From NCBI GenBank assembly GCA_948468495.1, contig CAOKJI010000064.1, positions 1 to 7,833 on the forward strand: a stretch of 7,833 bases of DNA, given 5' to 3'. This document shows, one piece after another, positions 1 to 6,121 of the stretch. This DNA comes from an uncultured Dorea sp. GTDB lineage: Bacteria; Bacillota_A; Clostridia; Lachnospirales; Lachnospiraceae. The position numbers and the translations under genes are program-made. The first letter of the stretch is position 1; each line of letters starts with the position of its first letter. The notes under the pieces are model-generated. The model had not been told where the DNA came from. It made no database searches and saw only the letters and a program-made list of their open reading frames with translations.

Positions 1-1587
1 TACCGTATCCAGAATCTTCTCTGAAATCCGCCGGTAAAGCTCATCCTTCCGAACCTGATACCCCGCCGTACATAAGTACTCTTCCACCCGTTTAACGGCT
101 CCTTCCTGCACTAAGTATTCTACATACTGGTCGAATACCACTGGTTTCATCTTCTTTAAAAATGTTACCTGTACTTCCGCCTTCTTCATTCCGTAACGAT
201 AAGGATACTTCTCCTCATAGGATATAAGCGCATCCAGAATCTTCTGCCTTGCAAGCCGCTCCAGACCAGCATGCCATGCATACACGTCTTTCCTCGTGGA
301 AAATAATAAAATCTCTCCCGAACTCTTTAATCTCTGAAGATCTTCTGTAACCTCTTCCGAAGACAGCGCTGTCAGTTTCGCAAGTTCTGCCTGAGTCGCC
401 AGAGCATCTCCATGCTCTCTGATATGCATCTCAATAATATCAGCGGAGGAACCGGATTCCTTACGCTTCAAATCCTCGATAACCGTTTCCTGAAATCTCC
501 GGTGAATCGGCGGATTCGGCTCCAGTACCACGCCGCCTCCAATGGTCTCCATCGGTGAATAGAAACGAACTACAAACTTATCGCCCCGTCTCAGCGCAAG
601 CTCTTCCTCGAGCCTTAGCTGCACATAGCCGCTTTCTCCCGGTCCGATTTCATCCTGATTCAGCAAAACCGCCCGGCATAAAACTTCGCTGGTTCCGGTA
701 AAAAGATGCAGTCTGGTATGATTGGTCAGCACCCGCATGGAAGATTTCAGAATATCCATCTTCACGTCCAGAAGATCTGTATTCTTCATACTGTCCGGCG
801 GAGCAAGAACACATCCCCTGAACAGCTCGCGCTTCTTAACCCCGGACAGATTAATTGCCACTCTCTGTCCTGCATAGCACCTGTCTTTGTCCTCTCCATG
901 CACCTGAATGCTCCGGATTTTACTGGTCTTTCCCACCGGGTATACCGCCAGAATATCTTCTTTTGAAATCGTTCCGGAAAGCAGTGTTCCTGTAATAATC
1001 GTTCCAAAACCAGACAGAGAAAATACCCGGTCTATCGGAAGCCTTGGTATGGTTGCAATATCCTTCCCCGATACTTCTTCCTTCATCATATAGTCAATCA
1101 GCCTGACCAGCTCGTCAAGTCCCTCTCCGGTTGCCGCCGATACCTTCGCCACAGGCGCCTGCTCTAAAAACGTCCCCGCAAGCTCCTCTTTCACCTCTTC
1201 TTCCACAAGCTCCAGCCAGTCTTCCTCTACCAAATCACACTTATTCAACACAATGATGCTCTTCTCAATTCCCAAGAGTCCGAGAATATCCATATGTTCT
1301 CTGGTCTGCGGCATAACCCCTTCGTCTGCGGCAATCACCAGCATGACCAGGTCCATGCCTACTACGCCGGCTGCCATATTGTTGATAAACCTCTCATGTC
1401 CCGGTACATCAATAATTCCCGCCCGGTTCCCGCTGGGCAGATCAAACCAGGTAAATCCAAGGTCTATGGTAATCCCTCGTTTCTGTTCTTCCTCCCACCG
1501 GTCCGTATTCCGCCCGGTCAGCGCCTTAATCAGTGTAGTTTTTCCATGGTCGATATGTCCTGCGGTTCCAATAATTACATTCTTCAT
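1..1587 (-). CDS. selB: Selenocysteine-specific translation elongation factor SelB (3' end cut by window)
   Basis: SelB is a cytoplasmic GTPase that carries Sec-tRNA(Sec) to ribosomes stalled at UGA codons and recognises the downstream SECIS hairpin. The open frame runs 529 codons from ATG at 1587 off the left edge without a stop. The N-terminal G domain is complete: G1 GHIDHGKT (residues 10-17), G2 RGIT (37-40), G3 DVPGH (60-64), G4 NKCD (115-118) and G5 SAATG (150-154). EF-Tu-like beta-barrel domains follow to roughly residue 380, then the start of the winged-helix region that binds SECIS RNA. E. coli SelB is 614 residues, so about 100 C-terminal residues probably lie outside. A GGAGAG ribosome binding site (1595-1600) sits 7 nt before the ATG, inside the end of selA, and only 3 bases separate the selA stop from this start, so translational coupling is likely. 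The DHGKTT-type P-loop plus the selA/selD neighbours make SelB far more likely than EF-Tu or IF2. Confidence 0.97.
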   Translation of the reverse strand, partial: MKNVIIGTAGHIDHGKTTLIKALTGRNTDRWEEEQKRGITIDLGFTWFDLPSGNRAGIIDVPGHERFINNMAAGVVGMDLVMLVIAADEGVMPQTREHMDILGLLGIEKSIIVLNKCDLVEEDWLELVEEEVKEELAGTFLEQAPVAKVSAATGEGLDELVRLIDYMMKEEVSGKDIATIPRLPIDRVFSLSGFGTIITGTLLSGTISKEDILAVYPVGKTSKIRSIQVHGEDKDRCYAGQRVAINLSGVKKRELFRGCVLAPPDSMKNTDLLDVKMDILKSSMRVLTNHTRLHLFTGTSEVLCRAVLLNQDEIGPGESGYVQLRLEEELALRRGDKFVVRFYSPMETIGGGVVLEPNPPIHRRFQETVIEDLKRKESGSSADIIEMHIREHGDALATQAELAKLTALSSEEVTEDLQRLKSSGEILLFSTRKDVYAWHAGLERLARQKILDALISYEEKYPYRYGMKKAEVQVTFLKKMKPVVFDQYVEYLVQEGAVKRVEEYLCTAGYQVRKDELYRRISEKILDTV

Positions 1588-1590
1588 CTC

Positions 1591-2997
1591 CTAGCTCTCC
1601 ACATCCATCAAATCCTGCAGCCCGGCAGCAATCAGCTTAAAGTCATCATTTTCTATCGTTCTTACGTCCAGCATCACCGCATCATGAATCGTTCTCGGAA
1701 TAATGGGAATCGTAAGCCTGTGCATCCGCTCTTCCAACTCCGGTACACGAATCTTCTCCGGCCGGATGGCTACCGCCATGCTGGGAATCCGCTCTAAGGG
1801 AAGAGAACCGCCTCCAATCTGGGATTCACAGGAAACCACATCCACTTTGGCCAAAATCCCGGTTCCCCTTATTGTTCTGGCAAGGCTTCTCGCCCGCTTC
1901 GCCGCTTCATCCAAAGGCTCCGTAATCATCCGAAGCACCGGAATATTCTGAATTGCTTTTTCCTCGGACAAATATTCCTGCAGTACCAGCTCTAATGCCG
2001 CCGCAGTAAATTTATCAATCCGCAAAGCTCTGGTAAGCTGATTCTTCTTCATCTTATCAATGTATTTCTTTCTGCCGATAATAATCCCGGCCTGAGGGCC
2101 GCCGAATAATTTATCCCCGCTAAAACACACCACGTCCGCACCCTTGGCAATGGACTCCTGTACCGTAGGCTCATAGCTCAGTCCATATTTGGATAAATCA
2201 ATCAGCACGCCGCTGCCCAGGTCTTCAATCACCGGAATCTCCCTCTCTCTCGCAAGGGGAACCAATTCCTCAATGGTTACGGACTCGGTAAAACCTACAA
2301 TCCGGTAATTGCTGGTATGTACCTTGAGAAGAGCCTTCGTCTCTTCTGTAATATGCTCCTCATAATCACTGTAATGAGTCTTATTGGTAGTTCCCACCTC
2401 AACCAGAGACGCGCCGCTCTGCTCCATCACATCCGGAATCCGGAATTTCCCGCCAATCTCAATCAGCTCTCCTCTGGATACAATCACTTCGCCGCCTTTC
2501 GCCAGGGAACTTAAGATTAGAAGCACTGATGAAGCGTTATTATTTACCGCCATCGCTGCTTCAGCGCCGGTAATTTTACACAATAACTCCTCAAAATGAG
2601 AATACCGTTCTCCCCGCTTTCCCTGCTCCAGATTATACTCAAGATTAGAATATCCGCATACAAGCTCCGCAGCCTTCTCCATATGCGCTCTGCCAATGGG
2701 CGCGCGTCCCAGATTCGTATGCAGAATCGTTCCGGTGCCGTTAATCACCTTCCTCATATTCGGCGTATGCATCTTCTCTGCCGTTTTTACAATACAATTA
2801 ACCAACTGCCGGATATGTCTCTCCGCCTCTTCTTCATCCTCGCACTCTGCGATAAACTTCCGCAGCCTGTCCGTTTCTATATGAATGCACTCCATAACTG
2901 CATTACGGCCATACTGCCCCATCATCTCCTGAATCCGCTTATCTTCCAACAGCAAATCAACCTTTGGTATGCTGCGATATAATATATTTTTATTCAT
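1591..2997 (-). CDS. selA: L-seryl-tRNA(Sec) selenium transferase SelA
   Basis: SelA is a PLP-dependent enzyme that converts Ser-tRNA(Sec) to Sec-tRNA(Sec) using selenophosphate; in bacteria it forms a large homodecamer. The product is 468 residues, close to the usual 460-470. The family-typical N-terminal tRNA-binding region ([10 protein letters not shown] near residues 8-17) leads into the fold-type-I aminotransferase-like core: [16 protein letters not shown] (85-100), NNNASSVLL (152-160), [12 protein letters not shown] (201-212) and the PLP-lysine motif [12 protein letters not shown] (293-304), in which Lys296 is the predicted Schiff-base lysine (Lys295 in E. coli). The stop is TAG. An AGGAG (3001-3005) lies only 3 nt from the ATG and an AAAGG (3007-3011) lies 9 nt away, so the latter may be the working Shine-Dalgarno. 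The gene sits 50 bases after selD and 3 bases before selB, with no terminator on either side, which fits one transcript. Confidence 0.97.
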   Translation of the reverse strand: MNKNILYRSIPKVDLLLEDKRIQEMMGQYGRNAVMECIHIETDRLRKFIAECEDEEEAERHIRQLVNCIVKTAEKMHTPNMRKVINGTGTILHTNLGRAPIGRAHMEKAAELVCGYSNLEYNLEQGKRGERYSHFEELLCKITGAEAAMAVNNNASSVLLILSSLAKGGEVIVSRGELIEIGGKFRIPDVMEQSGASLVEVGTTNKTHYSDYEEHITEETKALLKVHTSNYRIVGFTESVTIEELVPLAREREIPVIEDLGSGVLIDLSKYGLSYEPTVQESIAKGADVVCFSGDKLFGGPQAGIIIGRKKYIDKMKKNQLTRALRIDKFTAAALELVLQEYLSEEKAIQNIPVLRMITEPLDEAAKRARSLARTIRGTGILAKVDVVSCESQIGGGSLPLERIPSMAVAIRPEKIRVPELEERMHRLTIPIIPRTIHDAVMLDVRTIENDDFKLIAAGLQDLMDVES

Positions 2998-3047
2998 ATT
3001 CTCCTGCCTTTCATATTATCAAAGAATGATTACTCCACATCAGAATA

Positions 3048-4091
3048 CTAATATAAACGTATCAGCTTATTACTCTTCTCTGATACGCGTCCAATCACAG
3101 ATACCGCCGTATCCATCCCTGCTTTCTCAAAATCTGCAAGCATCTCTCCAAGACGCCCCGGACTTACGCTAATCAGCAGACCTCCGGAAGTCTGGGGATC
3201 ATATAACAAATCCAGATAATGTTCTTCTACGCTACCCGTCTCTACCTGATTAATAGAATACCGCCGGTTCTTGTAAGCCCCCGCAGGAACCAGCCCCATC
3301 TTCGCATAGTCAATCGCATCGGCAAGATATGCAATGTCTTTTACTTTCAATTCAAAGGTTACCTCGCTGGCTGACGCCATCTCCACACAATGTCCCAAAA
3401 GTCCAAAACCGGTAATATCGGTACAGGCTGACACATCATACTTCTCCACAATCTGCTTCCCCTTCTTATTCAGCGACGCCATCACCATCTGAGCTTCCCT
3501 GATTGCGGCAGGCGAAGCAAAATCCGCCTTGATTGCCGTATTCACAATGCCGCTTCCAATCTGCTTCGTCAGGACCAGTACATCCCCCGGTCTGCAGCCG
3601 TAATTCTTAAATATCTTATCCGGATGCACAAAACCAGACACACACAGACCATATTTGGGCTCGTCATCCTGCACAGAATGACCTCCTACAAGGACTGCCC
3701 CGGCTTCCTTCACCTTATCTGCTCCTCCTGCAAGAATCTCTCCCAGAATCGCAGGGTCAAGGCAGTTGGGGAACCCCACAATATTTAATGCCACCGCCGG
3801 CTCGCCGCCCATGGCCCATACATCGCTTAAGGAATTGGCCGCTGCAATCTGTCCGAACATATAAGGGTCATCCACAATCGGCGTGAAGAAATCCACCGTC
3901 TGAATCATGGCGATATCATCCGTCACCTTGTAAATAGCCGCGTCGTCGGAAGTCTCGATTCCTACCAACAGCCTGTCATCCTGGAATTTCGGCAGCTTAC
4001 TCAGAACCTGAGCAAGGGTCTCCGGACCTATCTTTGCCGCTCAGCCTGCCGTTTTGCTTAAGCTTGTCAGCTTCACATCCGTCTTCATCAT
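3048..4091 (-). CDS. selD: Selenide, water dikinase SelD, selenocysteine-containing (UGA recoded at codon 17)
   Basis: SelD makes selenophosphate from selenide and ATP, supplying SelA. A plain reading gives an open frame only from 3968 (a TTG) downward, which would lack the N-terminal active site. Reading up through an in-frame TGA (4041-4043) gives an N-terminus continuing to ATG at 4091 for a 347-residue protein, the same length as E. coli SelD. The segment is TAG-U-AAKIGPETLAQVL: Sec17 falls at E. coli Cys17 and Lys20 at the catalytic Lys20. Predicted metal/ATP aspartates are Asp50 (DDAA), Asp67 (TVDFF), Asp90 (LSDVWAMGG) and Asp225 (DITGFG), matching the E. coli residues 51, 68, 91 and 227 in order and spacing. 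An AAGGAG at 4097-4102 lies 5 nt before the ATG; a second ATG follows at once (4088). The true stop is TAG. SECIS-like RNA follows the UGA. The Sec form of SelD is known in other bacteria. A sequencing error or pseudogene is unlikely because frame, spacing and family alignment all hold. Confidence 0.96.
4010..4043 (-). promoter_or_regulatory. Bacterial SECIS element within selD
   Basis: The RNA beginning on the UGA folds into a hairpin. The outer stem pairs GAGC (4039-4042, overlapping the UGA) with GCUC (4010-4013). A middle CAA/UUG helix is interrupted by small bulges. The apical stem is a perfect GGUC (4025-4028) with GACC (4017-4020), closing a CGGA tetraloop (4021-4024). The loop starts 17 nt after the UGA and has G at its second position, which fits the described bacterial SECIS pattern of a G in the first loop positions at roughly 16-37 nt from the codon. 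It is the predicted binding site for the winged-helix domain of SelB. The fold was done by eye. Confidence 0.85.
4041..4043 (-). other. selD: Selenocysteine codon (UGA) of selD
   Basis: This in-frame TGA is codon 17 counted from the ATG at 4091. It falls exactly where SelD enzymes carry Cys or Sec, two residues before the catalytic AKIGP lysine motif. None of the complete genes in the window ends in TGA: yedF and putP end in TAA, selD and selA in TAG, the methyltransferase in TAA. The only TGA read in frame is therefore this recoded one. The recoding machinery, selA and selB, is encoded directly downstream. Confidence 0.95.
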
Positions 4092-4096
4092 ACAAT

Positions 4097-4102
4097 CTCC
4101 TT
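4097..4102 (-). promoter_or_regulatory. Ribosome binding site that sets the selD start upstream of the UGA
   Basis: AAGGAG lies 5 nt upstream of the tandem ATG ATG at 4091/4088. It supports initiation before the Sec codon. The TTG at 3968, where the frame opens after the UGA, would give a protein without its active site. Confidence 0.85.
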
Positions 4103-4123
4103 CAAAATCCTCGTTAATTTACA

Positions 4124-4150
4124 ATTCCTGCGGCCAAAAGCTGCAGGAAT
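4124..4150. repeat. Hairpin-forming inverted repeat in the yedF-selD spacer
   Basis: ATTCCTGC (4124-4131) and GCAGGAAT (4143-4150) are perfect inverted repeats. Three more pairs extend the stem around a 5-nt CAAAA loop: GGC with GCT, including a G-U, when read as plus-strand RNA. On the minus-strand transcript the same position is an A-C mismatch, leaving 8 bp plus 2 inner pairs. It lacks a strong U-run on either side, so it is not a convincing intrinsic terminator. It could act as an RNA processing or stability structure in the selenium transcript, about 30 nt upstream of the selD ribosome binding site. Confidence 0.6.
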
Positions 4151-4193
4151 CTATCTTAATGCGCTATCGGAAAACAGGCCAGCAAAACATATG

Positions 4194-4255
4194 GTTCATT
4201 CGTAACAGTTCAGCCTACGGCCTACTTTACGTTCATTCAGCTGAATTGTACTGGC
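4194..4255. repeat. Repeat-rich palindromic element between yedF and selD (REP-like candidate)
   Basis: The arms ACAGTTCAG (4205-4213) and CTGAATTGT (4241-4249) form a 9-bp stem with one G-U, again perfect only as plus-strand RNA. Inside lies a GCCTACGGCCTAC tandem repeat (4213-4225). The 8-mer GTTCATTC occurs twice (4194-4201 and 4231-4238), and ATTCAGCTGAAT (4235-4246) is a perfect 12-bp palindrome. An alternative CGTAA/TTACG pairing competes with the main stem. There is no tRNA cloverleaf and no credible ORF. It resembles a short dispersed intergenic repeat, but a regulatory RNA cannot be excluded. Copy number in the genome would decide. Confidence 0.45.
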
Positions 4256-4275
4256 TCTGCGCCTTATTACGCCTT

Positions 4276-4878
4276 TTAGGGCTTTAATATCTTACCTGCT
4301 CCCGCCATTTTCTCTACAATACTGTACATATTCGTCACAGAACCTATCGCAAGCTTCTCCTTCAGGCCATAATAATCAAGGCATGTCCCGCAGGTTAATA
4401 TCTCGACGCCCTGAGCCTCCAGAGACTTCAGATCCTCCAATGAATCCGAGCCTTCGCAGGTAATTGTCGCGCCTCCGTTATAGAACAGCATGGTCTTTGG
4501 CAGTGTATCAAGCTGGGTAACTGCAAAAATAAACCCCTTAATCAGCACTTTTCCCAGTTCGTCATTACCGGTTCCCATACGGTCAGAGGATACAACCACA
4601 ACCGTATTATCCCTTATATCCGGGATACATGCCGCGTCTTCTTCCGCTGCCGCCGGAGCGCCCTCCATGACAATCGTAATCTTATATTCTTTCTCCCCTA
4701 ATTTTTCAGAAGTAACTTTGCCGCCAGATGTAGACGCCATCTTTGTCACCTTCTGGACTGCAATCTCATTATCCACCAGTACTTCAATCGTCTCGGGCCC
4801 CGTCAATGCCTGCATTGCTTTCTTCGTCTTAATTACCGGAATCGGGCAATTATCACCTATTGCGTTAACTGTAACCAT
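4276..4878 (-). CDS. yedF: Selenium metabolism protein YedF (TusA-like plus DsrE-like domains)
   Basis: This 200-residue protein has two recognisable halves. Residues 1-70 are a TusA/SirA-like domain with the CPIP motif (Cys11-Pro-Ile-Pro14), whose cysteine carries persulfide or selenium in this family. After an alanine- and acid-rich linker (about 72-85), residues 92-200 form a DsrE/F-like domain with VVVSSDRMGTG (93-103), FYNGGATITCEGS (132-144) and a CGTC pair (Cys163, Cys166). This architecture is the YedF family found with selD in selenium-using bacteria; a role in carrying or delivering reduced selenium is inferred, and its exact reaction is unsettled. The start at 4878 is chosen because AAAGGTGG (4886-4893) lies 7 nt upstream and MVTVNAIGDNCP matches the family N-terminus. 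A longer frame to 4944 would add 22 residues across a predicted promoter. It is the first gene of the selenium operon, 184 bases before selD. Confidence 0.9.
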   Translation of the reverse strand: MVTVNAIGDNCPIPVIKTKKAMQALTGPETIEVLVDNEIAVQKVTKMASTSGGKVTSEKLGEKEYKITIVMEGAPAAAEEDAACIPDIRDNTVVVVSSDRMGTGNDELGKVLIKGFIFAVTQLDTLPKTMLFYNGGATITCEGSDSLEDLKSLEAQGVEILTCGTCLDYYGLKEKLAIGSVTNMYSIVEKMAGAGKILKP

Positions 4879-4885
4879 ATTTCTT

Positions 4886-4893
4886 CCACCTTT
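4886..4893 (-). promoter_or_regulatory. Ribosome binding site choosing the yedF start
   Basis: AAAGGTGG is 7 nt before the ATG at 4878. The alternative upstream ATG at 4944 has no comparable site in front of it. Confidence 0.75.
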
Positions 4894-4922
4894 CTTAGTA
4901 TTACCCAGGCATTTATAGATAT

Positions 4923-4951
4923 ATTCTATCACTAAACGCTTCAAAGGTAAA
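4923..4951 (-). promoter_or_regulatory. Possible second yedF-proximal promoter
   Basis: TTTACC (4946-4951) and TAGAAT (4923-4928) are also spaced by 17 bases, with 4 of 6 and 5 of 6 consensus matches. It would start transcripts near 4916, about 38 nt before the yedF ATG. It may be a genuine tandem promoter or chance in AT-rich DNA. Confidence 0.4.
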
Positions 4952-4970
4952 TATTTTTATCTATACCAAT

Positions 4971-4999
4971 ATTATATAACCCTGTTTGATTTTCTTCAA
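4971..4999 (-). promoter_or_regulatory. Predicted main promoter of the yedF-selD-selA-selB operon
   Basis: TTGAAG (4994-4999) and a perfect TATAAT (4971-4976) are separated by 17 bases, a near-consensus sigma-A promoter. Transcription would start near 4964, giving an untranslated leader of about 85 nt before yedF. Confidence 0.75.
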
Positions 5000-5009
5000 A
5001 TAGATGCGG

Positions 5010-5059
5010 CCTATATTTGCGGCGCTTTATAGGTGTTGTCTATATACCGGTTCTTATAG
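5010..5059. repeat. Two tandem AT-rich dyads between divergent promoters
   Basis: CCTATA (5010-5015) and TATAGG (5028-5033) form one dyad. CTATA (5040-5044) and TATAG (5055-5059) form a second, with centres 28 bp apart. Both sit just upstream of the selenium operon -35 box and in the intergenic region shared with the plus-strand methyltransferase, a plausible place for a regulator to bind. No known operator is recognised. The rest of the 4879-5193 spacer shows only promoter-like AT-rich DNA. Confidence 0.35.
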
Positions 5060-5130
5060 AGATTATCTACAAACGGACTGGGTTATGGGCTGGATTCCGT
5101 TAACTTATACTTTTCTTTTATATTGTGTCA

Positions 5131-5139
5131 TGTTACAAT
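5131..5139 (+). promoter_or_regulatory. Candidate extended -10 promoter for the methyltransferase
   Basis: TGTTACAAT combines an extended TGn with TACAAT (5134-5139, 5 of 6 to consensus). The -35 region 17 bases upstream is weak (TTTTCT), which is usual for extended -10 promoters. The predicted start near 5146 gives a leader of about 48 nt. A rival pair is TTGTGT (5123-5128) with TATTCT (5147-5152), 18 bp apart. Confidence 0.4.
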
Positions 5140-5193
5140 GAACGCGTATTCTAATAGGCTTACCATAATAAATAGTAAGAAAGAGGATAAATT

Positions 5194-6063
5194 ATGTGGA
5201 TTGCAGATAAATGGAAAGATTATGAAGTAATTGATTGCAGTAAAGGCGAAAAATTAGAACGCTGGGGCAGCTATCTTCTGATACGTCCGGACCCGCAGGT
5301 AATCTGGGACACTCCCAGGAAGAATAAAGACTGGCGGCATATTAACGGTCACTATCACCGCAGCAGGAAAGGTGGCGGCGAATGGGAGTTTTTTGATTTG
5401 CCTAAGCAATGGACCATTCAGTATCGGGAACTGACTTTCAATTTGAAGCCTTTTAACTTTAAACATACAGGACTTTTCCCAGAGCAGGCCGTTAACTGGG
5501 ACTGGTTTTCTGAAAAAATCAGAACCGCCAAAAGACCGGTAAAGGTACTTAATTTATTCGCCTATACCGGCGGCGCTACCCTTGCTGCTGCCGCTGCCGG
5601 CGCGGCTGTAACTCATGTAGACGCATCCAATGGCATGGTAGGATGGGCTAAGGAAAACGCCGTATCTTCCGGCCTGAAAGACGCGCCGATTCGCTGGCTG
5701 GTGGACGACTGCATAAAATTTGTCGAGCGGGAAATACGCCGGGGAAACCATTATGACGCTATCATTATGGACCCGCCTTCCTACGGAAGAGGACCCAAGG
5801 GCGAGATATGGAAGATTGAAGATTCCATTCATTCTTTTATAAAGTTATGCACCCGTCTGCTCTCCGATAACCCGCTGTTTTTTCTGGTAAATTCCTACAC
5901 CACCGGGTTGGCTCCGGCAGTGCTCACCTATATGCTTGCCACAGAGCTTAAGCAATTCCATGGCACAGTCGACTCCCAGGAAATCGGACTTCCGGTCTCC
6001 GATACAGGACTTATTCTGCCATGCGGGGCATCCGGGCGCTGGGAAGCATCGCCAACAAAATAA
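5194..6063 (+). CDS. Class I SAM-dependent methyltransferase (COG1092/RlmI-like core)
   Basis: This 289-residue protein is predicted to transfer methyl from S-adenosylmethionine, probably to RNA; the substrate is not determined. Residues 1-60 carry the KLERWGSYLLIRPDPQVIW pattern seen in short members of this family, and no PUA domain like that of RlmI (about 396 residues) is visible. The Rossmann core has motif I LNLFAYTGGATLAAAAAGA (119-137), an acidic residue Asp143 after strand 2 (HVDAS), and motif IV DPPSYGRGPKGE (193-204), the DPPS form typical of the RlmI-type group. The C-terminal part, with VNSYTTGL (232-239) and TGLILPCGASGRW (271-283), is also family-like. AAGAGG (5181-5186) lies 7 nt before ATG. 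It is the only plus-strand gene, divergent from the selenium operon and convergent with putP. I infer it is housekeeping rather than part of selenium metabolism. Confidence 0.85.
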   Translation: MWIADKWKDYEVIDCSKGEKLERWGSYLLIRPDPQVIWDTPRKNKDWRHINGHYHRSRKGGGEWEFFDLPKQWTIQYRELTFNLKPFNFKHTGLFPEQAVNWDWFSEKIRTAKRPVKVLNLFAYTGGATLAAAAAGAAVTHVDASNGMVGWAKENAVSSGLKDAPIRWLVDDCIKFVEREIRRGNHYDAIIMDPPSYGRGPKGEIWKIEDSIHSFIKLCTRLLSDNPLFFLVNSYTTGLAPAVLTYMLATELKQFHGTVDSQEIGLPVSDTGLILPCGASGRWEASPTK

Positions 6064-6093
6064 AGAATGTGCCAAAGCACATTCTTTATTTTG
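6056..6093. terminator. Bidirectional intrinsic terminator between the methyltransferase gene and putP
   Basis: The arms at 6056-6072 and 6077-6093 are perfect 17-nt inverted repeats around a CAAA loop. The stem core AAAGAATGTGC/GCACATTCTTT is flanked by A-rich DNA on the left and T-rich DNA on the right, so transcripts from either side end in a hairpin followed by U residues. The methyltransferase stop codon TAA (6061-6063) lies inside the stem, and putP ends 29 bases to the right. Confidence 0.9.
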
Positions 6094-6121
6094 ATAGATA
6101 TCTATATTATCGGATTCTTTA

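Noticed and set aside
1253..1797. Plus-strand ORFs antisense to selB and selA
   Set aside because: They are mirror frames of well-conserved genes, without recognisable protein features.
3048..3968. selD starting at the TTG at 3968 as a 306-residue protein
   Set aside because: It would lack the catalytic residue 17 and Lys20, has no suitable ribosome binding site, and the reading upstream of the TGA matches the SelD N-terminus.
4041..4043. selD as a pseudogene with a nonsense mutation
   Set aside because: The TGA is exactly at the Cys/Sec catalytic position, is followed by a SECIS-like hairpin, and the rest of the frame is intact beside selA and selB.
4124..4150. Intrinsic terminator after yedF
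   Set aside because: The stem is good but no U-run follows on the minus strand, so I expect readthrough into selD.
4092..4275. tRNA(Sec) gene (selC) in the yedF-selD gap
   Set aside because: No long acceptor stem, no T-loop consensus and no UCA anticodon loop could be found on either strand; selC probably lies outside the window.
4054..4287. Plus-strand 77-residue ORF across the selD 5' end and spacer
   Set aside because: It overlaps selD and yedF in antisense, has no ribosome binding site of note, and its composition looks like chance reading of a repeat-rich spacer.
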